Shown here one piece after another: positions 1 to 10,252 of a stretch of 64,000 bases of DNA (the stretch's first letter is position 1; the number at the start of each line of letters is the position of its first letter). The stretch comes from Alisma plantago-aquatica. Its lineage: Eukaryota; Streptophyta; Magnoliopsida; Alismatales; Alismataceae. Where the stretch lies: NCBI GenBank assembly GCA_963693085.1, contig OY856413.1:471007879-471071878 (forward strand), in the 5' to 3' direction. The notes under the pieces were generated by a model. The model was not told where the DNA came from and searched no databases. It saw only the letters and a list, made by a program, of their open reading frames with translations. The position numbers and the translations under genes are program-made.

Positions 1-271
1 CCGCTTAGGAGGACAACTGTCATCCGAAAGTCCGGTTCGAGTAGGAGTTGCCAGTCCTGGTGCGACCAGGAGCTGCACAGACACCGTCGAAGTCCAGAGT
101 TGAAGACCGCGCATTGCGCGAGGTATTGTCGCCGAGCAAGCCTCGGGACAAGGTATGATTCCACAAACCATCCTTTCCTATTATATAGACGTTGACGCGT
201 TTCCTCGGTATGGGTTGGGGGAGAAATTTTTTTGTTTCCGCTGCCTTCTCTGTCTCCCCTAAAACCCAACA
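1..271 (+). mobile_element. 3' end of a Ty1/copia LTR, cut by the window edge
   Basis: Read on the opposite strand, this stretch matches the beginning of the two LTRs at 47780 and 55465: the same run of words through the GGCAGAGATGG-like block, the plant-wide CCTTGTCCCGAGG block and the CTCCTGGTCGCACC block. It therefore belongs to the same copia family in the opposite orientation. The LTR ends at CCCAACA (position 271). The next bases are not a primer-binding site, so this should be the downstream (3') LTR of an element whose body lies left of the window, or a solo LTR. The family match is seen directly; the assignment as a 3' LTR is inferred. Confidence 0.7.
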
Positions 272-289
272 TGTGATGTGCCTACCTAC

Positions 290-1040
290 AGAGAGTAGTC
301 TCCCTTGCCATCCAACAATTTTCCCTTCAAGTTTTTTGGGGAGATCATCATATGCTTCTACTGAAGGTCTTCCCACTAGAATAGGTAATCTGAGGTAGGA
401 CATCTGCCCAACTTGATGTGGTATCTTAAGCCGTGTCTCCATCACCTAAGCTCAATTATGATCATAGAACCATATGATGTTGGTTGATTCTGTAATGTTG
501 TCTTGTTGTCCAGAATCCTACTCATAGTTGTTCATAAGGATTTTGAAGTAATCAAGAGATTCATCTTTGCCTCTTGTCAATAAAATTATGTCAACCACAA
601 AAAGAAATTGTGATGGGGTAGATCCTCCTTCTCTTGTCTTGAACCTTAGTAGGCGGTCTTGATCAACAATTACTATGATATATCTTCCTAAGACTCCACC
701 ATTAGAATGAAGAGAGGCAAGGAAAGTGGGTCACCTTTCTTGAACCCGTGTGAGGAGCCAAAAAGCCCAGTGATCATCCCATTGAGGTGGATTGTGAGCC
801 AATAATCTTTGGTGATGAGGTTGATTCATTATAGAGCATCCTTACAAAAAGAAAGGTGTTGATACGACTTTTTTTAAGGAATTACCAGTGGACTTGATTT
901 AACACCTTTGACAAATCAAGTGTGATGAAATGTTTTCTCTTCCTTGTTGCCCAGTGTTGATGCCATGGCATAACTCGTGCGGTAGTTGGATGTTGTTGGT
1001 GATGTCTCTTCCCACTACAAAGGCATTATGTTCTCACCTT
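290..1040 (-). pseudogene. LINE (non-LTR retrotransposon) reverse transcriptase fragment A
   Basis: Read on the minus strand from about 1010 downward, frames carry non-LTR reverse transcriptase landmarks in the right order. First comes an AFVVGRDITNNIQ-type block, then LDLSKVLNQVHW (the S-K-A-F-D-x-V-x-W motif), then HGFKKGDPLSLPLFIL (the R-G-L-R-Q-G-D-P-L-S-P motif). Next is FVVDIILL in place of the F-A-D-D catalytic box, then an SG-(Q)-N-KS-like block, and finally MSYLRLPILVGRPSVEAYDD (the Y-L-G-x-P-L-x-G-R motif) at about 295-400. The frame shifts several times and carries stops, and the catalytic FADD box has become VVDI, so it is dead. Endonuclease and ORF1 are absent. It ends where the copia LTR ends at 271. 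Confidence 0.75.
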
Positions 1041-1069
1041 AAGAGAAGTTAGATAGTTTTGAACTTCCC

Positions 1070-2900
1070 TCATTCCATCATCATCAGCATTACTATAGAG
1101 GTATGATAGATTCCAACCCCACTATCATCATAAAGTTTCCAAACTAAAAGGTTTGGATCAATGTGCACATCATCAATGCTCTTCCCATCCATCCAGTCCT
1201 TGCCCCAAAGGAATCCACAAAAGAGAAAGCATCTCTCAAAGATTTCCCATCTACTATTTTTCATAACTAGGGGAAAGTTCTCCTAGATTCTTCCAGTATA
1301 CTAATGAGGTCCTCCCCTTTTTGATATTCTAAGGGCATGTAGATCCTAGGTCCCATCCATCTGACCCTTTTTTTTAATATAATACTTTGCCTAAAGTGAT
1401 GAACCTTGGAGAACATTTTACATTGCCTTCAATAGGTCACCTTGATATCTATCTTGTATTTATGTGTACCCAGTCCTCTCTCTTTGTTGTAATAGAAAGT
1501 ATACCCCATCTAACCCAATGTAACCTTTTAGCACATTCCCTAGACTCCTAAAGAAAGACCACTATCTTTTGGTCTATATCCCTCAGGGTGAATTTGGGAA
1601 CTGCATAGGTGTTTTGATTATGGGTAGGTATTGTTGATAAGACTAACTCAATAAGTGTAAGCCTACTTAAAAAGGTAAGTAAATGTCTTATCAGGTCATA
1701 ATCATTTTTCATGTTCATTCTCGTCAAATTGTCAATGAGTTGGCTCATGATTCTTCATCTAATCGGTGGTACCCCTAGGTACTAGATCGTGCCACTACCC
1801 TCTACACATCCACAAATCCACATGAGTTTTCTTTTTCTATGAATAGAAGTCTTACTAGTCATTAGAAGGGATTTTTCTTTCTTTACTTTTTGCTTGCAAA
1901 AACCACATATTATGCTAATATTTCCTCTAACCTCATCCTAGAGATCCTAGCTAGGTTAAAGAAAAGATAAGGTCATCTACAAACAGGAGGTGTTATTGGG
2001 ACAATCCTTCCCTTTATTCCTAAACCTCACAATCATGACTCTTTCTACCTCATTTTTAACGTGCCTCCTTAGAACTTCTTAATAAAGGATTATGATGACC
2101 GATGTTAAATGGTTCACCTTGCCTCAATCCCTAGGACATTGAAAGAAGCCATCTATTTTATCGTTCAAGGATATTGAAAACCAAGGATCACAAAAAATGT
2201 TCATGATGACCTTGGCCATTCTCTGATCAAATTCAAAATCCCTAAAGGGTAATCTTAAGGAAATTTTATTCAATTCTATCAAAGGCTTCAGACATGTCCC
2301 CCTTGAATGCTAAATTTTTGGTCCTCTCCAACCATGTTAAGATTATAAATTATCTCTTCAGCAAGATGGATATTGCCTCCAATGTTTTGCACTTGAATGA
2401 ATGCCACTTGTTCTAAGTACATAAATCTACGTGTGAGAATCAATAATCTAGATAGGATTACCCTTGTGACAATACTAAGGGAGACGTTACTTGCACTAAT
2501 TTGGACTAAAGCCTTTAATATTCTCCATGTTGCCATTTTCGGAATCAAGATTAGTTTGACACATTTCAAGCTCCTATGTATGTCACAACCATTGAGACAT
2601 TGGTTAACCAAGTCAACCAGATCATTTTTTATGATCTCATAAGAAAATTGGTAGTAAGTTTGTGGAGAAGTCATCTAGTCCAAGAACATTGTTTGTTTCC
2701 ATTATCATGGTGACGGCTTTGATCTCATCCTCAGTAGCCAGTTAGAGAAGGTTGTGTTATCCTCATCATTGACCAATGGGTCAATAGTTCTAGTGTATTG
2801 CTTCACTTTAGGGAAGGCCCTAGAAATGAAAATATGTAACATAATACTACATAATAGATTCCATAACAATGATTCTTGGTATTGAATGTTTTCTATCATA
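1070..2900 (-). pseudogene. LINE reverse transcriptase fragment B, first copy
   Basis: On the minus strand the order is: a YEIIKNDLVDLVNQCLNG block (about 2630-2580), LILIPK, the VTRVILSRLLILTRR and EQVAFIQVQNIGGNIHLAEEI blocks (2480-2340), and the remains of the catalytic palm (2280-2040). Then comes LSRLTLIELVLSTIPTHNQN (1680-1610), the L-S-x-A-G-R-x-x-L-I-x-S-V-L-x-x-I-P motif. Last are FLWGKDW and LVWKLYDDSGVGI (1264-1100), the F-L-W and GGLGI blocks near the ORF2 C-terminus. This is the standard plant LINE ORF2 layout from fingers to post-thumb. Stops and frameshifts break it. It differs from fragment A, which lies just downstream in the same orientation. Bases from 1471 on belong to the tandem array. 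Confidence 0.8.
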
Positions 2901-4818
2901 GCTTTCCAATTGTAACATCTGACTTAAAATCAATATGTACATGTCACATTATTGTTAGCGCATGCATAAAATCTTATATGGTTTATAGCTAATTCTTGGT
3001 AGGTACTACATTATTTCATTACTGAATAAAATTCTCAAAATTTACTAATGTGATGTCTTGCCAAAGTGAGGTTGATGGCCTAATTAAGAAATAATCTACA
3101 TGACAAGCAATTGTAATTGACTTTTTTATCGATAAATATTGATGTCACCAAAGGTTTATCATTTTTGTTGATGAATAACATTATTTGATAAATTAAGCAT
3201 GTATTTATATACATAATATATGTTTCCCAAAGATGAAAATATTTTATTAGAATAGAGTTTGTGTTTTAGATGATCAAGTCAGGTGAGTCTGACTCACATA
3301 AGTAACTAACCCTTTTTATGTTACATATTATCCAATGATGAATGAAATGACTAGTTGGATTTGTAGATAAAATTAGATTAAATTAAATTAAACTTCATAT
3401 TTAATTGTATAATTTTGTTGTTATTTTAATGTGAAAATTTTACTTATTGCATTTTTTCCTCATCTTTGTATAATAAAAATAGTATTTTGAATCTTAGTGG
3501 TCTAAATTGTAATGAATGGAAAGAAAATATCATGTTTACATCAGGGTTTATGGACTTAGACTTAGATCTTCTAGTGAAAAACCACACCAGTGACATAGGA
3601 AAGAATCAATGCTAAAAAGGTCAATTATGAGAAGTGGAAACATCAAATAAGCTTAGCTTGTTTCTTATGTAAGTACATGTAGGAAAGCATATTAAGCGGT
3701 ATGTTCCCACTTCTGATTTGAAAAATGATTTATTAAAGGTATTGAAGAAACAACATATATCTTCTAGTAATTCTAGTACCATCAACTTTGTGTCTAAGAT
3801 GTGCTATGAACTACAAAGCTTATAATGGGATCTATGGACTCAATGGGATGGAGTTGTCCATCTCCGATGGAGTTGTTATAGAACTCAATGAGATGGAGTT
3901 GTCCATATTTGATGCATTTCTATGTATTTTCATTGTAACCGCCTTGCCTATCCAATAAAGATTATTCAAAGACTCTTAGAATACACAAAAGGAAAAAAAT
4001 GGCCAATAATTGGGTTATTGGCCATGTCTGTTCAAAAAGAAGAGAGACTTAAAGAGTGAAGGGTTCCTAATTTGCATTTGAGTATCCATAAAAGGAATAG
4101 CCACAAGTATAAAGGAAAAATAAAGGGAACTACTCTTATCTCTGGTGGAGTGTCCTAGCCAAGTGATGGTAAGGTCGCATAAAATAAATCTAACATGAAA
4201 TGCATCTTCTGTAATAAGAAAGGACATGCAAAAAAGGAGTGCTTCAAGTACAAGAAATGGTTGGAGAAGAAGCTATTCTATCTCTTGTTTCAAAGGAATG
4301 TCATATTTCATTTTATATAGTTTGTCTTGAATCTTCTACCATCCTACACATTTCCAATACATTGTAGAGATTTTGAAATAAATGGAAATCAATGGAGCAT
4401 GAAGGAGTCCCCAATTCAAAAAACAAAATGGGCTCTGATGTCGGAGTTGTTAGCACATAAAGACTAATTCTTGACATTGGAAACTTGTTGGACTTAGAAA
4501 ATACATTTCATGTAACAAATTATAGTAGAAATTTAGTATCTATTTCTAGGAATAGATCATCTAAGTCAAAATATATACTCATTCTCTAAGGTAGAAATTT
4601 ATCATTTTGTAAAACTTTAATATACTTGGTACTTTTGTATTTGTAAATGATTTGTATCACGTTAAAGTAAGTCCATATTTTGAGAAATCTTTTATTGTCC
4701 TACATGAGTCGATTGGTAATAAACACACACTATTAGATGAAAGTCTTCATTTCATTGGTATTGAAGGTTGGACATATCTCAAAATAAAGAATTTGAAGAT
4801 TAGTAAAGAAAGGCACCC
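1471..4818. repeat. Tandem unit 1 (about 3.35 kb, LINE + spacer + copia chimera)
   Basis: The block starting at the TCCTCTCTCTTTG word near 1471 is repeated almost base for base from 4819, with an offset of 3348-3349 bp. Its parts are an antisense LINE RT fragment (to about 2900), an AT-rich spacer (2900-3480) with no recognisable coding, and a sense copia gag to pre-integrase fragment (3480-4815). The spacer may include a copia LTR or leader, but I cannot show LTR ends or a PBS. Differences between units 1 and 2 are few: two substitutions in about 80 bp around 1930-2010 versus 5280-5350, and small indels elsewhere. Confidence 0.9.
3480..4815 (+). pseudogene. Ty1/copia gag-protease-pre-integrase fragment, copy 1
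   Basis: A degraded gag begins near 3500 (C-N-E-W-K-E-N-I-M-F-T, a leftover of the N-Y-x-x-W-K-x-x-I block, followed by DLDLDLL). At 4201-4242 a CCHC zinc knuckle survives intact, CIFCNKKGHAKKEC (C-x2-C-x4-H-x4-C), preceded by ATG at 4195. Further on, NYSRNLVSISRNRSSK near 4520 resembles the copia block N-L-I-S-V. The frame at 4652-4870 (HFIGIEGWTYLKIKNLKISK) resembles the L-W-H-x-R-L-G-H-I pre-integrase motif. Stops interrupt it throughout. Integrase core, RT and RNase H are missing because the sequence is cut at about 4815 and joined to the next unit's LINE fragment. Confidence 0.75.
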
Positions 4819-4894
4819 AATCCTCTCTCTTTGTTGGAACAGAAACTATACCCCATCTAGGCCAATGTAACCTTTTAGCACATTCTGTAGACTC

Positions 4895-6240
4895 CTAAAG
4901 GAAGACCACTATCTTTTGGTCTATATCCCTCGGGGTGAATTTGGGAACCACACAAGTGTTTTGATTATGGGTAGGTATTGTTGATAAGACTAACTCGATA
5001 AGTGTAAGCCTACTTAAAAAGGTAAGTAAATGTCTTGTCAGGTCATAATCATTTTTTATGTTCGTTCTCATCAAGTTGTCAATGAGTTGGATCATGATTC
5101 TTCATCTAATCGGTGGTACCCCTAGGTACTAGATCGTGCCACTACCCTCTACACATCAACAAATCCACATGAGTTTTATTTTTCTATGAATAGAAGTCTT
5201 ACTAGTCATTAGAAGGGATTTTTCTTTCTTTACTTTTTGCTTGCAAAAACCACATATTATGCTAATATTTCCTCTAACCTCATCCTAGAGATCCTAGCTA
5301 GGTTAAAGAAAAGATAAGGTCATCTACAAACATGAGGTGTTATTGGGCCAATCCTTCCCTTGATTCCTAAACCTCACAATCATGACTCTTTCTACCTCAT
5401 TTTTAACGTGCCTCCTTAGAACTTCTTAATAAAGGATTATGATGACCGATGTTAAATGGTTCACCTTGCCTCAATCCCTAGGACATTGAAAGAAGCCATC
5501 TATTTTATCGTTCAAGGATATTGAAAACCAAGGATCACAAAAAAAAATTCATGATGACCTTGGCCATTCTCTGATCAAATTCAAAATCCCTAAAGGGTAA
5601 GCTTAAGGAAATTTTATTCAATTCTATCAAAGGCTTCAGAGATGTCCACCTTGAATGCTAAATTTTTGGTCCTCTCCTACCATGTTAAGATTATAAATTA
5701 TCTCTTCAGCAAGATGGATATTGCCTCCAATGTTTTGCACTTGAATGAATGCCACTTGTTCTAAGTACATAAATCTACGTGTGAGAATCAATAATCTAGA
5801 TAGGATTACCCTTGTGACAATACTAAGGGAGACGTTACTTGCACTAATTTGGACTAAAGCCCTTAATATTCTCCATGTTGCCATTTTCAGAATCAAGATT
5901 AGTTTGACACATTTCAAGCTCCTATGTATGTCACAACCATTGAGACATTGGTTAACCAAGTCAACCAGATCATTTTTTATGATCTCATAAGAAAATTGGT
6001 AGCAAGTTTGTGGAGAAGTCATCTAGTCCAAGAACATTGTTTGTTTCCATTATCATGGTGATGGCTTTGATCTCATCCTTAGTAGCCAGTTAGAGAAGGT
6101 TGTGTTATCCTCATCATTGACCAATGGGTCAATAGTTCTAGTGTATTGTTTCACTTTAGGGAAGGCCCTAGAAATGAAAATATGTAACATAATACTACAT
6201 AATAGATGCCATAACAATGATTCTTGGTATGTGAATGTTT
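4895..6240 (-). pseudogene. LINE reverse transcriptase fragment B, second copy
   Basis: This is the unit 2 version of the LINE fragment. The minus strand carries the YEIIKNDLVDLVNQCLNG and EQVAFIQVQNIGGN blocks at 5636-6022 and the LSRLTLIELVLSTIPTHNQN thumb block at 4895-5095. Compared with copy 1, only scattered residues differ (for example LILILKM for LILIPKM). The C-terminal FLW and GVGI part found at 1264-1100 is absent here, because the unit begins inside the LINE. It is non-functional, with stops and frameshifts shared with copy 1, so the decay predates the duplication. Confidence 0.8.
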
Positions 6241-6829
6241 TCTATCATAGCTTTCCAATTGTAACATCTGACTTAAAATCAATATGTACATGTCACATTA
6301 TTGTTAGCGCATGCATAAAATCTTATATGGTTTATAGCTAATTCTTGGTAGGTACTACATTATTTCATTACTGAATAAAATTCTCAAAATTTACTAATGT
6401 GATGTCTTGCCAAAGTGAGGTTGATGGCCTAATTAAGAAATAATCTACATGACAAGCAATTGTAATTGACTTTTTTATCGATAAATATTGATGTCACCAA
6501 AGGTTTATCATTTTTGTTGATGAATAACATTATTTGATAAATTAAGCATGTATTTATATACATAATATACTTTTCCCAAAGATGAAAATATTTTATTAGA
6601 ATAGAGTTTGTGTTTTAGATGATCAAGTCAGGTGAGTCTGACTCACATAAGTAACTAACCCTTTTTATGTTACATATTATCCAATGATGAATGAAATGAC
6701 TAGTTGGAGTTGTAGATAAAATTAGATTAAATTAAATTAAACTTCATATTTAATTGTATAATTTTGTTGTTATTTTAATGTGAAAATTTTACTTATTGCA
6801 TTTTTTCCTCATCTTTGTATAATAAAAAT

Positions 6830-8165
6830 AGTATTTTGAATCTTAGTGGTCTAAATTGTAATGAATGGAAAGAAAATATCATGTTTACATCAGGGTTTAT
6901 GGACTTAGACTTGGATCTTCTAGTGAAAAACCACACCAGTGACATAGGAAAGAATCAATGCTAAAAAGGTCAATTATGAGAAGTGGAAACATCAAATAAG
7001 CTTAGCTTGTTTCTTATGTAAGTACATGTAGGAAAGCATATTAAGCGGTATGTTCCCACTTCTGATTTGAAAAATGATTTATTAAAGGTATTGAAGAAAC
7101 AACATATATCTTCATGTAATTCTAGTACCATCAACTTTGTGTCTAAGATGTGCTATGAACTACAAAGGTTATAATGGGATCTATGGACTCAATGGGATGG
7201 AGTTGTCCATCTCCGATGGAGTTGTTATAGAACTCAATGAGATGGAGTTGTCCATATTTGATGCATTTCTATGTATTTTGATTGTAACCGCCTTGCCTAT
7301 CCAATAAAGATCATTCAAAGACTCTTAGAATACACAAAAGGAAAAAAATGGCCAATAATTGGGTTATTGGCCATGTCTGTTCAAAAAGAAGAGAGACTTA
7401 CAGAGTGAAGGGTTCCTAATTTGCATTTGAGTATCCATAAAAGGAATAGCCACAAGTATAAAGGAAAAATAAAGGGAACTACTCTTATCTCTGGTGGAGT
7501 GTCCTAGCCAAGTGATGGTAAGGTCGCATAAAATAAATCTAACATGAAATGCATCTTCTGTAATAAGAAAGGACATGCAAAAAAGGAGTGCTTCAAGTAC
7601 AAGAAATGGTTGGAGAAGAAGCTATTCTATCTCTTGTTTCAAAGGAATGTCATATTTCATTTTCTATAGTTTGTCTTGAATCTTCTACCATCCTACACAT
7701 TTCCAATACATTGTAGAGATTTTGAAATAAATGGAAATCAATGGAGCATGAAGGAGTCCCCAATTCAAAAATCAAAATGGGCTATGATGTCGGAGTTGTT
7801 GGCACATAAAGACTAATTCTTGACATTGGAAACTTGTTGGACTTAGAAAATACATTTCATGTAACAAATTATTGTAGAAATTTAGTATCTATTTCTAGGA
7901 ATAGATCATCTAAGTCAAAATATATACTCATTCTCTAAGGTAGAAATTTATCATTTTGTAAAACTTTAATATACATGGTACTTTTGTATTTGTAAATGAT
8001 TTGTATCACGTTGAACTAAGTCCATATTTTGAGAAATCTTTTATTGTCCTACATGAGTCGATTGGTAATAAACACACACTATTAGATGAAATTCTTCATT
8101 TCATTGGTATTGAAGGTTGGACATATCTCAAAATAAATAATTTGTAGATTAGTAAAGAAAGGCAC
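6830..8165 (+). pseudogene. Ty1/copia gag-pre-integrase fragment, copy 2
   Basis: This repeats the 3480-4815 fragment. The CCHC knuckle lies at 7550-7591 with ATG at 7544, exactly 3349 bp from copy 1. The zinc ligands C, C, H and C are all kept. The same stop codons appear in the same places, so both copies descend from an already dead fragment. A TAG now sits near 8147, where copy 1 reads AAG, in the pre-integrase part. Confidence 0.75.
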
Positions 8166-8167
8166 CC

Positions 8168-8496
8168 AATCCTCTCTCTTTGTTGGAACAGAAACTATAC
8201 TCCATCTAGGCCAATGTAACCTTTTAGCACATTCTTTAGACTCCTAAAGGAAGACCACTATCTTTTGGTCTATATCCCTCGGGGTGAATTTGGGAACCAC
8301 ACAAGTGTTTTGATTATGGGTAGGTATTGTTGATAAGACTAACTCGATAAGTGTAAGCTTACTTAAAAAGGTAAGTAAATGTCTTGTCAGGTCATAATCA
8401 TTTTTTATGTTCGTTCTCATCAAGTTGTCAATGAGTTGGATCATGATTCTTCATCTAATCGGTGGTACCCCTAGGTACTAGATCGTTTCACTACGC
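8168..8496. repeat. Tandem unit 3, truncated (LINE thumb part only)
   Basis: It begins at the same copia-to-LINE join as unit 2 and follows the LINE fragment through the minus-strand TLIELVLSTIPTHNQN block (8244-8444). The match stops near CTAGATCGTTTCACTACG, where units 1 and 2 read CTAGATCGTGCCACTACC. Here it changes over to the start of the fourth copy at about 8497. The short CTCTA word shared at the changeover may have guided the exchange. Confidence 0.85.
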
Positions 8497-10252
8497 TCTA
8501 TTAGGTTACCTTGATATATATCTTGTAGCTATGTGTACCCAGTCCTCTCTCTTTGTTGGAACAGAAACTAGACCCCATCTAACCCAATATAACCTTTTAG
8601 CACATTCCCTAGAATCCTAAAGTAAGACCACTATCTTCTGGTCTATATCCATCAGGGTGAATTTGGGAACCACACAGGTGTTCTGATTATGGGTAGGTAT
8701 TATTGATAAGACTAACTCGATAAGTGTAAGCCTACTTAAAAAGGTAAGTAAATGTCTTATCAGGTCATAATCATTTTTGATGTCCATTCTCATCAAATTG
8801 TCAATGAGTTGGATCATGATTCTTCATCTAATCGGTGGTACCCCTAGGTACTAGATCGTGTCACTACCCTCTACACTTCCATAAATCTACATGAGTTTTC
8901 TTTTCCTACTCTTACCTCATCCTAGAGATCCTAGCTAGGTTAAAGAAAAGATAAGGTCATCTACAAACATGAGGTGATATTGGGCCAACCCTTCCCTTGA
9001 GTCCTAAACCTCACAATCATGACTCTTTCTACCTCATTTTTAACATGCCTCCTTAGAACTTCTTAATAAAGGATTAAGATGATCGATGTTAAATGGTTCA
9101 CCTTGCCTCAATCCCCTAGGACATTGAAAGAAGTCATCTGTTTTACTATTCAAGGATATTGAAAACCAAGGATCACAAAAAATGTTCATGATGACCTTTG
9201 CCACTCTTTGATCAAATTCAAAATCCCTGAAGGGTAATCTTAAGGAAATTTTATTCAATTATATTAAAGGATTCAGACATGTCCACCTTGAATGCTAAAT
9301 TTTTGGTCCTCTCCTCCCATATTTAGCTTTTAATTATCTCTTCTGCAAGATGGATATTGTCTCCAATGTTCCGCACTTGAATGAATGCCACTTGTTCTAA
9401 GTACATAAGTCTAAGTGTGAGAATTAATAATCTAGATAGTATTACCCTTGTGACAATACTAAGGGAAACGTTACCCTCACTAATTTGGACTAAAGTCCTT
9501 AATATTCTCCATGTTGCCATTTTTAGAATCAAGATTAGTTTGACACATTTCAAGTTCCTATGCATGTCACAACCATTGAGACATTGGTTAACCAAGTCAA
9601 CCAGATCATTTTTTATGATCTCACAAGAAAATTGGTAGTAAGTTTGTGGAGAAGTCATCTAGTCCAAGAACATTGTTTCCATTATCATGGTGACAGTTTT
9701 GATCTCATCCTCAATAGACATTTTGAGAAGGTTGTGTTATCCTCATCATTGACCAATGGGTCAATAGTTCTAGTGTATGGTTTCACTTTAGGGAAGGCCC
9801 TAGAAATGAAAATATGTAACATAATACTACATAATAGATTCCATAACAATGATCTTGGTATGTGAATGTTTTCTATCATAGCTTTCCAGTTGTAACATCT
9901 GACTTAAAATCAATATGTACATGTCACATTGTTGTTAGCGCACGTATGAAATCTTATATGGTTTATAGCTAATGCTTGGTAGGTACTACATTATTTCATT
10001 AATGAAGAAAATTCTCAAATTTACTCATGTAATGTCATGCTAAAGTGAGGTTGATGGCCTAATTAATAAATTATCTACATGACAAGCAATTGTAATTGAC
10101 TTTTTTACCGATAAATATTGATGTCACAAAAGGTTTATCATTTTTGTTGATGAATAACATTATTTGATAAATTAAACATGTATTTATATACATAATATAC
10201 TTTTCCCAAAGATGAAAATATTTTATTAGAATAGAGTTTGTGTTTTAGATGA
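8497..10252 (-). pseudogene. Fourth array copy: LINE fragment B plus part of the spacer
   Basis: From 8497 the sequence matches the flank and start of unit 1 (the ACCTTGATAT and TGTGTACCCAGTCC words at 1436-1480). It then follows the LINE fragment: thumb block at 8617-8817, a palm remnant with FFQCPRGLRQGEPFNI at 9040-9258 (the R-G-L-R-Q-G-D-P motif, D now E), and the EQVAFIQVRNIGDNIHLAEEI block at 9323-9658. It ends in the AT-rich spacer at GTTTTAGATGATCA (10252), where similarity to units 1 and 2 breaks. About 80 bp present in units 1 and 2 (around 1840-1925) is deleted near 8905. It is more diverged than units 1-3, and its RT palm is the best preserved of the copies. Confidence 0.8.

Larger units (their letters stand above)
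4819..8167. repeat. Tandem unit 2 of the LINE/copia chimera
   Basis: This is a direct repeat of 1471-4818 in the same order and orientation. The junction from unit 1 falls inside copia sequence just after the AAAGAAAGGCAC word and lands in the LINE fragment at CCAATCCTCTCTCTTTG. The same join recurs at about 8167. The two start points in the array that are not duplicates of that join (1471 and 8525) have TGTGTACCCAGTCCTCTC instead. This pattern fits unequal exchange or replication slippage at a short shared word. Long stretches, for example 2401-2460 against 5749-5808, look identical. Confidence 0.9.
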
